Below, piece after piece: positions 15,966-23,197 of a DNA stretch of 64,000 bases; positions within the stretch are counted from its first letter, which is position 1; every line of letters begins with the position of its first letter. The stretch comes from an uncultured Roseobacter sp. (lineage in GTDB: Bacteria > Pseudomonadota > Alphaproteobacteria > Rhodobacterales > Rhodobacteraceae), in contig NZ_CANLQB010000003.1 of assembly GCF_947493125.1 (NCBI RefSeq), forward strand, positions 470,858-534,857. Reading direction: 5' to 3'. Both the position numbers and the translations under genes were made by a program. The notes under the pieces are model-generated. The model was not told where the DNA came from. It worked only from the letters and a program-made list of their open reading frames with translations, and searched no databases.

Positions 15966-16994
15966 TTACTCCGCGGCGGCGGGCTCGTTGGGCGCGGGCG
16001 CCTCAGGCTCCGCCGGAGTGGGCTCGGCGACAAGGCCTGCGGTGTCATCGAAGGCCATGACCGGGCGCTGCGGCGCGCTGTTCAGCATCAGCCGCGTGAC
16101 GTCGGGCCGGGCGTAGTGGCCGGCGGGGTCGGCGGCGGCCTTGGCGTAGGCGATCATGCTCAGGTCGATGTCGGCCATCACCAGCCCCTCTTCGGTGTCC
16201 GGGAGGTCGGAGCCGATGGACTGGCCGTCGGGCGCATAGATGCGGGTGTAGCCGCCACCCACCGGGCAGAGCGTCTCCTTCTGCGGATCGCCCTCGCAGA
16301 GGATGTCCTGCTGCTCCTTGCTGACCAAGGCACAGGCGGCGATGACGAAGCAGCCGCCTTCGACGGCGTAGATCATCGAGGCCGCGGTGTTCACCTGATG
16401 CCCGAGCGCATAGGCGCCGCCCTCGTAGAGCTTGAGGTTGGGCCAGGCGGCGCAGTGGATCTGCTCGTCCTGCGCATACATGGCGTATTTCGAGAGCGGC
16501 TGCAGGTGCTCCCAGCAGGAGAGCTGGCCGATCCGGCCAAGGGCCGTGTCGTTGACCACCAGGTCCGAGCCGTCGCCTTCGCCGAAGACGGTGCGTTCCA
16601 CATGGGTGGGCTTCAGCTTGCGGCGGCGTTTGATCACGGCGCCGGTGGCGTCATAGTGCCATTGCGCGATGTAGAGGCTGCCGCCCGCGCGCTCAGACAG
16701 GCCCAGCGACACCTGGATGTTGTTGTCCGCGGCGGCCTGGGCGATGGCTTGGTCATGTGCGCTTCCGGCTTCGATCGAGTTTTCGAAGTAGCGCCCGACG
16801 AACTGCATCTGCCAGGCGACGGGGCCGAGCCAGATGTGGTTGGGGTAACCGGGCAGCCAGGTTTCGGGAAAGACAACCAGCCTGGCGCCCTTTTGTGCGG
16901 CCTGCTCGATGAAGGCCACGGCGCGGGCGACGCCGGCCTCGACATCGAGAAAGGACGGTGCGGCCTGCACCGCGGCGACTTTGAACTGGGACAT
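15966..16994 (-). CDS. Nitrilase
   Basis: 342 residues. The catalytic triad can be placed as Glu44 (VFPETWLPGYP), Lys126 (RRRKLKPTHVER) and Cys160 (GQLSCWEHLQPL), with spacing as in characterised nitrilases; the CWEH motif separates true nitrilases from amidases. It would hydrolyse an organic nitrile to a carboxylic acid and ammonia in the cytoplasm. The C-terminus ends in a Pro/Glu/Ala-rich tail (PTPAEPEAPAPNEP). It is divergent from an AraC-type regulator at 17121, a common arrangement for inducible nitrilases. Confidence 0.94.
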   Translation of the reverse strand: MSQFKVAAVQAAPSFLDVEAGVARAVAFIEQAAQKGARLVVFPETWLPGYPNHIWLGPVAWQMQFVGRYFENSIEAGSAHDQAIAQAAADNNIQVSLGLSERAGGSLYIAQWHYDATGAVIKRRRKLKPTHVERTVFGEGDGSDLVVNDTALGRIGQLSCWEHLQPLSKYAMYAQDEQIHCAAWPNLKLYEGGAYALGHQVNTAASMIYAVEGGCFVIAACALVSKEQQDILCEGDPQKETLCPVGGGYTRIYAPDGQSIGSDLPDTEEGLVMADIDLSMIAYAKAAADPAGHYARPDVTRLMLNSAPQRPVMAFDDTAGLVAEPTPAEPEAPAPNEPAAAE

Positions 16995-17120
16995 GGGATG
17001 CTCCTCGGCTGATCCTCGCAGTCTGCGCCATGCGGGGCCTCGCGTCTTTCGCGTTTGGGCGGAAAAACTTGTCTTTTTGGGGCGCGGGGGCAGAATGGGG
17101 GCCAAAGAGAGGGGTGAAAC

Positions 17121-18077
17121 GTGGACCAGCGGACCCGCTATGACACGGAGACGGTCGCGGCGCGCGAGCGGTTTGCCTTCTGGCGCGATGCGGTCTGTGA
17201 CAGCTATGTGCAACTGGGCTGTGAGACGGATGCGCCGCTGAATTTCCGCGGCGCCATCGACATCGCCCGGCATCGCAGCCTCTCCATTTCGCGGGTGTCG
17301 GGGCTGGCGCATCGGGTGACGCGGCGCAGGCGGGATATTCGCGCGGCCACCGAGCCCTACTTTCTGCTGAGCCTGCAGACGGCGCAGACCTCGCGGGTGT
17401 CGCAGTTCGGGCAGTCGGCGGTGCTGAAGGCGGGGGACATGGCGCTCTACTCCAGCACCGAGCCCTACCGGCTGGATCTGTCGGACGACTTCAGCCAGAT
17501 GGTGGTGCAACTGCCCGCGCAGACGCTGCTGGACCGTCTGCCCAACGCGCGGGTGCTGACTGCGCGGCGTGTGGATGGCAGCACCGGGCTGGGCCAGCTG
17601 GTGCGCCGCAACATTCTGGCCTTCTCGGAGCATCTGGAAGCGGCGGGCCCGGTGCTGAGAGAGATGGTGCAGGAGACGCTGATCGACCTGATCGCCACGG
17701 GTCTGGCCGCTGAAAGTGCAGCGGCGCTGGAGCTCTCCTCGCCCGAACAGCAGATTCTGCTGCGCGCCAGGGCGCTGATTGCGGAGCACCTCGGGCACCC
17801 CGACCTTGACCGTACCATGGTGGCGCAGGCCTTGGGCATGTCGGTGCGGCGGCTGAACGGGATTTTCGCCAAGGACGGCGGGTCGTTGTCGCGGGTCATC
17901 CGGCACATGCGGCTGGAGGCTGTGGCGCGCGATCTGCGGGACCCGCGCTGTCAGGTGCTGTCCATCGGTCAGATCGCCTTTCGCTACGGGTTTTCCAATC
18001 TGCAGAGTTTCTCGACCCAGTTCCGCAAGCGGTTCGGGATGAGCCCGCGGGCCTACCGCCGGGTGGGGCTGCTTTAG
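17121..18077 (+). CDS. AraC-family transcriptional regulator, probable nitrilase regulator
   Basis: 318 residues. The N-terminal part (about 1-170) resembles the AraC-binding-like domain 2 of FeaR/NitR/AlkS-type regulators. The C-terminal double HTH includes TMVAQALGMSVRRLNGIF and QIAFRYGFSNLQSFSTQFRKRFGMSPRAYR. Divergent placement, with 126 bases between it and the nitrilase, suggests it activates that gene in response to a nitrile or its product. It converges with, and overlaps by four bases, the GST gene. Confidence 0.88.
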   Translation: MDQRTRYDTETVAARERFAFWRDAVCDSYVQLGCETDAPLNFRGAIDIARHRSLSISRVSGLAHRVTRRRRDIRAATEPYFLLSLQTAQTSRVSQFGQSAVLKAGDMALYSSTEPYRLDLSDDFSQMVVQLPAQTLLDRLPNARVLTARRVDGSTGLGQLVRRNILAFSEHLEAAGPVLREMVQETLIDLIATGLAAESAAALELSSPEQQILLRARALIAEHLGHPDLDRTMVAQALGMSVRRLNGIFAKDGGSLSRVIRHMRLEAVARDLRDPRCQVLSIGQIAFRYGFSNLQSFSTQFRKRFGMSPRAYRRVGLL

Positions 18078-18697
18078 GAGGCGGGCGGCGTGTTGTCCGG
18101 GTGGGCGCTGCGCACGGCCGGAAGGCTCTGCAGGGTCTCGTGGACGCGCCGGATCCTGGGGAACTGCGCCAGATCCACGCCCCAGCGCGCGGCGTTATAG
18201 ACTTGCGGCACCAGGCAGATGTCGGCGAGGCTGATCCGCTCGCCGTATGAGAAGGGGGCGTCGTCCAGCATCGCTTCGTAGGCGGTGAGGCCCGAGGTGA
18301 TGAAGCGCTGCATCCAGGGTTGCGTGGCGATCGCGCCGTCACTGGCCTGCGCCACCCATTGCGCCACGCTGAGGTTGCAGATGGGCTGGATTTCCATGGC
18401 GATGGCGTAGGAGAGCGCGCGCACCCGTGCGCGGGCCGGGGCGGCCCGGTGCAGCAGGCCGAGGTGGCGCGTCTCGTCCAGATATTCGATGATCGCCAGC
18501 GATTGCGTCAGGCGATTGCCGTCGATCTCGAGCACGGGGACGAGGCCCTGCGGGTTGCGCGCCAGGTGTTCGGGCGTCCTTTGCGTGCCGGACTTCAGAT
18601 CGACGATGACGCTCTGCCAGGGCGCGTCGGCAAGCCCCAGGGCGATCCGGACCCGGTAGCTCGCCGAGGAGCGCAGATCGTGGTGCAGGGTGATCAT
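18074..18697 (-). CDS. maiA: Zeta-class glutathione S-transferase / maleylacetoacetate isomerase-like
   Basis: 207 residues: N-terminal thioredoxin-like domain with SSASYRVRIALGLADAPW (about 10-27) and LVPVLEIDGNRLTQSLAIIEYLDE, then the all-helical C-terminal domain with ISLADICLVPQVYNAARW. Zeta GSTs isomerise maleylacetoacetate or maleylpyruvate in aromatic degradation. In the usual SSCSxRVRIAL motif the active-site Cys is replaced by Ala12, while the two serines remain, so activity may be lower or different. It overlaps the MarR gene by four bases (ATGA). Confidence 0.85.
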   Translation of the reverse strand: MITLHHDLRSSASYRVRIALGLADAPWQSVIVDLKSGTQRTPEHLARNPQGLVPVLEIDGNRLTQSLAIIEYLDETRHLGLLHRAAPARARVRALSYAIAMEIQPICNLSVAQWVAQASDGAIATQPWMQRFITSGLTAYEAMLDDAPFSYGERISLADICLVPQVYNAARWGVDLAQFPRIRRVHETLQSLPAVRSAHPDNTPPAS

Positions 18698-19134
18698 TTG
18701 CCGTGCTCCATCAGCCGGTCCAGCGCGTCCTGCAGCCCGTCGTGTGTCTCGCCCAGGGTCTGTTCGAGCTCGGTCTGAAACGCCTGTGCCAGAGGGATCA
18801 GCGCCTGGAGCAGCTCCCGGCCCTTGTCGGTCAGCGTGAGGTTCAGCAGGCGCTTGTCGCGGGTGTCGGTGGTCTTGATCAGGTAGCCTTTCGCCTCGAG
18901 CCGGGAGGCGGCGCGGCTGACCTTGGATTTCTCGAGGCTGACCCGCTTTTCGATATCGCGGACCGACAGCGATTGGGTGTAGCCGACATTCAGCAACACC
19001 CGCCATTCCGGCATCGAAATCCCGAACTGGGTCTTGTAGTGCGTGGCCAGATCAGCGCTGAGTTGGCTGGCGATCACGGTGAGCCGGTAGGGCAGGTAGC
19101 GTTCCAGATCGAAGGCGGGCAGGGGGGCTGTCAT
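18694..19134 (-). CDS. MarR-family transcriptional regulator
   Basis: 146 residues with the MarR winged helix: GISMPEWRVLLNV, SLSVRDIEKRVSLEKSKVSRAASRLEAKGYL (recognition helix) and the wing KTTDTRDKRLLNLTLTDKG. MarR dimers sense small phenolic or electrophilic compounds and repress neighbouring genes. Coupling with the zeta GST downstream suggests control of that gene. The start at 19134 is preferred over the in-frame ATG at 19317, whose extra residues look non-coding. Confidence 0.9.
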   Translation of the reverse strand: MTAPLPAFDLERYLPYRLTVIASQLSADLATHYKTQFGISMPEWRVLLNVGYTQSLSVRDIEKRVSLEKSKVSRAASRLEAKGYLIKTTDTRDKRLLNLTLTDKGRELLQALIPLAQAFQTELEQTLGETHDGLQDALDRLMEHGK

Positions 19135-19657
19135 CGGGCCTCCAGATCGGTGCGGCGCGGTATTCTGTGCATGAGAAACAGGTAGCTGCAGATCGTTGCA
19201 AGTGCAACAAATACTCGGGCCGTCGCCCCCACCTGGTCGCTCTGGGAGACATGGCTGGCGGGGCGAAGGATTGGGGCGCGTGCCATCGGACGAGGGTCGG
19301 CGGGACCGGTGGGGCATCGCCTCGCTTGCAGACTGATGAACGACGATCTGCGGGCCATCCGGTCCTGCGAGGCCGATCGGGCGGCCGGGTCAATCGGGCT
19401 GCGCCTGTCCTGCTTTCATGCCCGAAGCCGCTCTTCCTGCGCCGAAGATCGGCGATGACAGTCGCGACGCGGTGGCGATGGTCGCGCGGTGTTTGGATCT
19501 GGCATTGGCCGAGGCCGTCACGCCACCGGGGGCAAGGGCCGCGCAGGTCGAGCGCGGCAGGCGTGGATTGCAGATGGCTTGCCGATCTGCGCAAAAGTTG
19601 AAATCAAGACGGCGGGGCAGTCCCGTGATCGCGGACCTTGAGGGAGGCAGCTTGCCG
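19135..19657. other. Intergenic region, no convincing gene
   Basis: About 520 bases between the divergent MarR and UDG-like genes. Open frames exist on both strands but none shows a domain or ribosome binding site of note. The stretch near 19160-19210 is AT-richer and holds a MarR-like palindrome. It must contain two divergent promoters. Confidence 0.5.
19195..19208. promoter_or_regulatory. Candidate MarR operator
   Basis: GTTGCA-AG-TGCAAC is a perfect inverted repeat with 6-base arms, 61 bases upstream of the MarR start. The TTGCAA-type half-site and spacing resemble MarR-family operators. Confidence 0.5.
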
Positions 19658-20281
19658 GTGGACCTGCAAACATTGACCTCGGAGATGCGCGCCTGCGCGC
19701 TGTGCACGGACCTGCCCCTCGGACCGAACCCGATCTTTCAGATCAGTGCAGCCGCGCGGATGCTGATCGTGGGACAGGCGCCGGGGCGGATCACCCATGG
19801 CAAGGGGCGGCCCTTCGATGATCCGTCGGGAGACCGGTTGCGGGCGTGGCTGGCGCTCGACCGTGAGACCTTCTACACCGACCCCCGGATCGGGATTTTC
19901 CCGATGGGCCTGTGTTTTCCCGGCGGCGGTCCGGGTGGCGACAAGCCGCCTCCGGAGATCTGCGCGCGGACCTGGCGGCAACCGGTTCTGGACCGGCTGC
20001 CGAAGGTTGAGCTGACGCTCGTTCTGGGGGCCTATGCCATCGCCTGGCATCTGCCGCACCTGAAGGGCAAGTCCGTCGTGCAGGCGGTGCAGAGTGCCGC
20101 CGAAGGACAGGACAAGGTCTTTGTGCTGCCGCATCCCAGCCCGCGCAACAATCGCTGGCTGCGGCAGAATGCGTGGTTCGAGGAGACGGTTGTGCCGCGT
20201 ATTCAGGCGACCGTCCGGCGCCTTCTCGACGCACCGGCGGGTCATGCGGGTCACGGGGCAGAGGAGGGGCCACATGGATGA
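19658..20281 (+). CDS. Uracil-DNA glycosylase-superfamily protein
   Basis: 207 residues from a GTG at 19658, preceded by GAGGGAGG at a proper distance. The UDG-fold landmarks are LIVGQAPGRITHGKGRPFDDPSGDRLRAWL (motif region with the GQAPG loop), PMGLCFPG, and the C-terminal VLPHPSPRNNRWL, which gives the His of the leucine-loop motif. The family removes uracil or acts on related base lesions, but this subgroup is poorly characterised. The ORF is open from 19418, but the added 80 residues look non-coding. The next gene overlaps by eight bases. Confidence 0.85.
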   Translation: MDLQTLTSEMRACALCTDLPLGPNPIFQISAAARMLIVGQAPGRITHGKGRPFDDPSGDRLRAWLALDRETFYTDPRIGIFPMGLCFPGGGPGGDKPPPEICARTWRQPVLDRLPKVELTLVLGAYAIAWHLPHLKGKSVVQAVQSAAEGQDKVFVLPHPSPRNNRWLRQNAWFEETVVPRIQATVRRLLDAPAGHAGHGAEEGPHG

Positions 20282-21068
20282 GGTGACCGCGCTGGATCAG
20301 GCCCATGCTGCCATGCAGGCCGCCCCCGAGGAGGATGCCGCGCGGCTGCGGTTTTACGATCGGCTGGCACATTGCGAGCTTTTTCTGATGCTGAAGGAGG
20401 AGGCGGGCGAGGGCGACCAGATCACTCCGGAGCTTTTTGAGGTGGGCGAGGCGCAATATGTGCTTGTGTTTGACCGCGAAGAGCGGCTGGCGGCGTTTGC
20501 CGGGCGGCAGGTGCCCTATGTGGCGCTCTCGGGGCGGGCGATTGCGGGGATGCTGGCCGGGCAGGGCATCGGGCTCGGCGTGAACCTGGAGGTGGCGCCT
20601 TCGGCGATCCTTCTGCCCGAGGCGGCGGTGGACTGGCTGAACGAGACGCTGGGGCATGACCCGCGCGAGGTCGAGGCGGCGATCTCGCAGGTACAGGCGC
20701 CCACGGGGCTGCCCGAGGCGCTGATCACCGCGCTCGACGGCAAGCTCGCCACGGCGATGGGGCTGGCGGAGAGCGCCTATCTGGTCGGCGTGACCTATGA
20801 GACAGGCGCGCGCGGGCATCTGCTGGGCTTTGTGGGTGCGGTGCCCGAGGCGGAAGGCGCGCTGGCGCGGGCGGCCTCCGAAGCGCTGACCTTCTCGGGC
20901 ATCGCGGCCGGGGCGATGGACGTGGGCTTTTTTCGCGGCAACGATCCGATTGTGGCGCGTTTGCGCAAGGTGGGGCTGCGGTTCGACCTGCCGCAACCTC
21001 AGGCGCCCCGCGCAGAGCCGGTTGTACCGCCGGGCAGCGAGCCGGACAAACCGCCGCGCCTGCGCTGA
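20274..21068 (+). CDS. SseB-family protein
   Basis: 264 residues with an N-terminal SseB-like domain (ELFLMLKEEAGEG... YVLVFDREERLAAFAG... YVALSGRAIAGMLAG) and a C-terminal second domain (SAYLVGVTYETG). A Pro-rich tail closes it. SseB N-terminal domains occur in proteins of varied or unknown function in Alphaproteobacteria. It overlaps the UDG-like gene, so the two are translated together; no functional link is known to me. Confidence 0.78.
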   Translation: MDEVTALDQAHAAMQAAPEEDAARLRFYDRLAHCELFLMLKEEAGEGDQITPELFEVGEAQYVLVFDREERLAAFAGRQVPYVALSGRAIAGMLAGQGIGLGVNLEVAPSAILLPEAAVDWLNETLGHDPREVEAAISQVQAPTGLPEALITALDGKLATAMGLAESAYLVGVTYETGARGHLLGFVGAVPEAEGALARAASEALTFSGIAAGAMDVGFFRGNDPIVARLRKVGLRFDLPQPQAPRAEPVVPPGSEPDKPPRLR

Positions 21069-21238
21069 AACACATCGGGGGCGATCTTCACGATCCCTTC
21101 ACGGACACAGCTGCGATTTTCACAAGGGCGAGAGACGCTGACACATGGGGTGCACAGGCGCCGGTTTCGCGTCTACATCGGTGCCGGAGCTGAACGCCCG
21201 CCCCTTACGATCCTCTTGAAGAACTGGAGTTTTCCCCT

Positions 21239-21763
21239 ATGAACCGCTTCCCTCTGAAAATCGCAGGTATCGCAGTTGCGCTGACCATGGCCTCCTCCGC
21301 CTTTGCCGGTGACCAATACGTGGACCCGACGGGCTATGCCGTTTCGGGCTATGACGTGGTGGCCTATTTCGACCTCGCGCAGAACCCGGTGGGCACGGCC
21401 CAGCCGCAGGCGGTTCCGGGTGACAAGGACATCACCTCGACCTACAATGGTGCGACGTTTGCGTTCTCGTCCGAGGAAAACAAGGCCAAGTTCGATGCCA
21501 ATCCTGACGCTTACCTGCCGCAATACGATGGCCACTGTGCCTATGGCGTGGCCAAGGGCGGCAAGGTGCCGGGCAACCCGCATCTGTGGCGGATCCTCGA
21601 CGGTAAGCTCTATCTCAACATCACCGAGAATGTGGTGGGCTTCTGGGAAGAGGACATCCCCGGCAACCTGCAGCTGTCGGAAGCGAATTGGGTCGACATC
21701 GAGGACGATCCGGCCTCTGACCGCGCGATCCCGCAGTTCGAGAGCCCTGCTCCGGTCAACTGA
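21239..21763 (+). CDS. Secreted YHS-domain protein
   Basis: 174 residues with a signal peptide cleaved near AFAGDQYV. The mature part has GYAVSGYDVVAYF and FAFSSEENKAKFDANPDAYLPQYDGHCAYGVAKG, the YHS-like metal-binding module seen in periplasmic proteins of roseobacters. YHS domains often bind copper or other metals. It is followed after two bases by a rhodanese gene and then an esterase gene, forming one operon. The ribosome binding site (CTGGAG) precedes the ATG at 21239. Confidence 0.85.
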   Translation: MNRFPLKIAGIAVALTMASSAFAGDQYVDPTGYAVSGYDVVAYFDLAQNPVGTAQPQAVPGDKDITSTYNGATFAFSSEENKAKFDANPDAYLPQYDGHCAYGVAKGGKVPGNPHLWRILDGKLYLNITENVVGFWEEDIPGNLQLSEANWVDIEDDPASDRAIPQFESPAPVN

Positions 21764-21765
21764 TC

Positions 21766-22254
21766 ATGGCTGAGAAGGCAGGCCCTTCCAGCGAGGCCCC
21801 GGCACGGATGACGCGCCGGGGTCTTTTGGCACTGGGCGGGATTGGCGTGGTCACGGCGGGTGCCTTTGCCACGCGCTGGTTCAACATCTGGGCGGACACG
21901 GGCGAGAATGCGCTGAGTGCGCCGGATGCGTATGCGGCGGCGCTCGCGGGCGACATCCTGTTGGTGGATATTCGCAGGCCCGATGAATGGGCGCGGACGG
22001 GCGTGGGCGAGGGGGCGGTGCCGCTGGACATGCGGCGCGAGGACTTTGTTGTGGCGCTTCTGGCGCAGGTGGAGAATGACACCAGCCGTCCGGTGGCGCT
22101 GATCTGCGCGCGCGGCGTGCGCTCGCGGCATCTGGGTGCGCGGCTGGTCGAGGCGGGGTTCACCCGGATCATTGATGTGCCGGAGGGCATGCTGGGCTCG
22201 GGCGCCGGGCCCGGTTGGGTCAAACGCGGGCTGCCGGTGCAAGAGGTGAGCTGA
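21766..22254 (+). CDS. Membrane-anchored or Tat-exported rhodanese-like protein
   Basis: 162 residues. N-terminal MTRRGLLALGGIGVVTAG resembles a Tat signal or anchor. The rhodanese domain has DILLVDIRRPDEWARTG and the active-site loop ALICARGVRSRHLG, where Cys114 is the sulfur-carrying residue. Rhodaneses transfer sulfane sulfur, and a periplasmic location matches the exported YHS protein two bases upstream. The substrate is unknown. Confidence 0.86.
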   Translation: MAEKAGPSSEAPARMTRRGLLALGGIGVVTAGAFATRWFNIWADTGENALSAPDAYAAALAGDILLVDIRRPDEWARTGVGEGAVPLDMRREDFVVALLAQVENDTSRPVALICARGVRSRHLGARLVEAGFTRIIDVPEGMLGSGAGPGWVKRGLPVQEVS

Positions 22255-22255
22255 G

Positions 22256-23089
22256 ATGAGACAGGCACTGGCGGCGCTGGCGCTGATGCTGGGCGCCGAG
22301 ACGGCCTGGGCGGGTTGCGGTGCGGAAGAAGCGGCTTGCGAGGTGGACCTCGGCAGCTATCACGCGCGGGTGCCCGAGGGCGAGATCAAGGGCGCGATCC
22401 TCTATCTGCATGGCTTTGGTGGCACCGGTGAAGGGGCCTTGCGGGCCTCACGGGACTGGGTGAATACGGCGCTGGCGCGCGGCTATGTGCTGGTGGCGCC
22501 GGATGGGTTGCCCTACGCCGAAGGGCGCGGGCGTGGCTGGTCGTTCATCCCGGGTCGTCCAGTGTTGCGCGACGAGGAAGCCTTTCTCACATCGGTGCGC
22601 GATGATGCGGCGGCGCGGTTCGGGTTTGACGCCGACCAGATGATCCTGAGCGGGTTTTCCATTGGAGGCTCGATGACGTCCTACATGGCCTGTGACGCGC
22701 CGGGCAGCTTTGCCGCCTATGCGCCGGTGGCGGGCGGGTTCTGGCGCCCGCATCCGACAGGGTGCAGCGGCCCCGTGCGCCTGCTGCATACGCACGGCTG
22801 GACCGATGGCACGGTGCCGCTGGAAGGCCGGGTGTTGCGGGGTGGGGATGCCACGACCCCCGAGGCGCTGATGCAGGGGGATATCTTCTACACTCTGCGG
22901 ATGTGGCGTGAGGTGAATGCGTGCAACCAACTGCGGGCGGATCGCTTTGTGACCGAAGGGCCCTTCCTGCGCCGGGCGTGGGACCGTTGCGCCGAAGGCT
23001 CGGCGCTGGAGTTTGCGCTGTTTCCCGGCGGGCATGTGGTGCCTGAGGGATGGGCGGAGATGATGCTCGACTGGTACGAGGGGCTTTGA
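22256..23089 (+). CDS. Secreted alpha/beta hydrolase, PHB depolymerase/LpqC-like esterase
   Basis: 277 residues with a signal peptide ending near AWAGCG. The nucleophile elbow is GFSIGGSM (Ser135), the oxyanion region LHGFGGTGEG, and the probable catalytic His lies in PGGHVVPEG. This family includes polyhydroxybutyrate depolymerases, feruloyl esterases and LpqC. One base separates it from the rhodanese gene. The real substrate, polymer or small ester, is not decided by sequence. Confidence 0.84.
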   Translation: MRQALAALALMLGAETAWAGCGAEEAACEVDLGSYHARVPEGEIKGAILYLHGFGGTGEGALRASRDWVNTALARGYVLVAPDGLPYAEGRGRGWSFIPGRPVLRDEEAFLTSVRDDAAARFGFDADQMILSGFSIGGSMTSYMACDAPGSFAAYAPVAGGFWRPHPTGCSGPVRLLHTHGWTDGTVPLEGRVLRGGDATTPEALMQGDIFYTLRMWREVNACNQLRADRFVTEGPFLRRAWDRCAEGSALEFALFPGGHVVPEGWAEMMLDWYEGL

Positions 23090-23121
23090 GCCCGAGCGCT
23101 ACGTCGATCTGCTGGAGCCGG

Positions 23122-23175
23122 CCCGGCTGACAAGCCGGGCAGCGCCCGAACTCCCTCGATGGGAGTGAGGGCGCT
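23122..23175. repeat. Dispersed two-hairpin intergenic repeat, copy 1
   Basis: 54 bases, 49 identical to the copy at 40674-40727. Hairpin 1 is CCCGGCT-GACA-AGCCGGG. Hairpin 2 is CTCCC-TCGAT-GGGAG inside the partly paired arms AGCGCCC/GGGCGCT. It lies between convergent genes (esterase and opgH), where it could act as a bidirectional terminator or a REP-like element. Confidence 0.8.
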
Positions 23176-23197
23176 TCTCCCATGTCAGGACGAGACC

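Noticed and set aside
15360..17012. 550-residue plus-strand open frame
   Set aside because: Antisense to the PNPOx-like and nitrilase genes with clear catalytic motifs; no recognisable protein features.
19418..19657. 80-residue N-terminal extension of the UDG-like protein
   Set aside because: The extension has shadow-like composition, while a GTG at 19658 with a GAGGGAGG box fits the family length.
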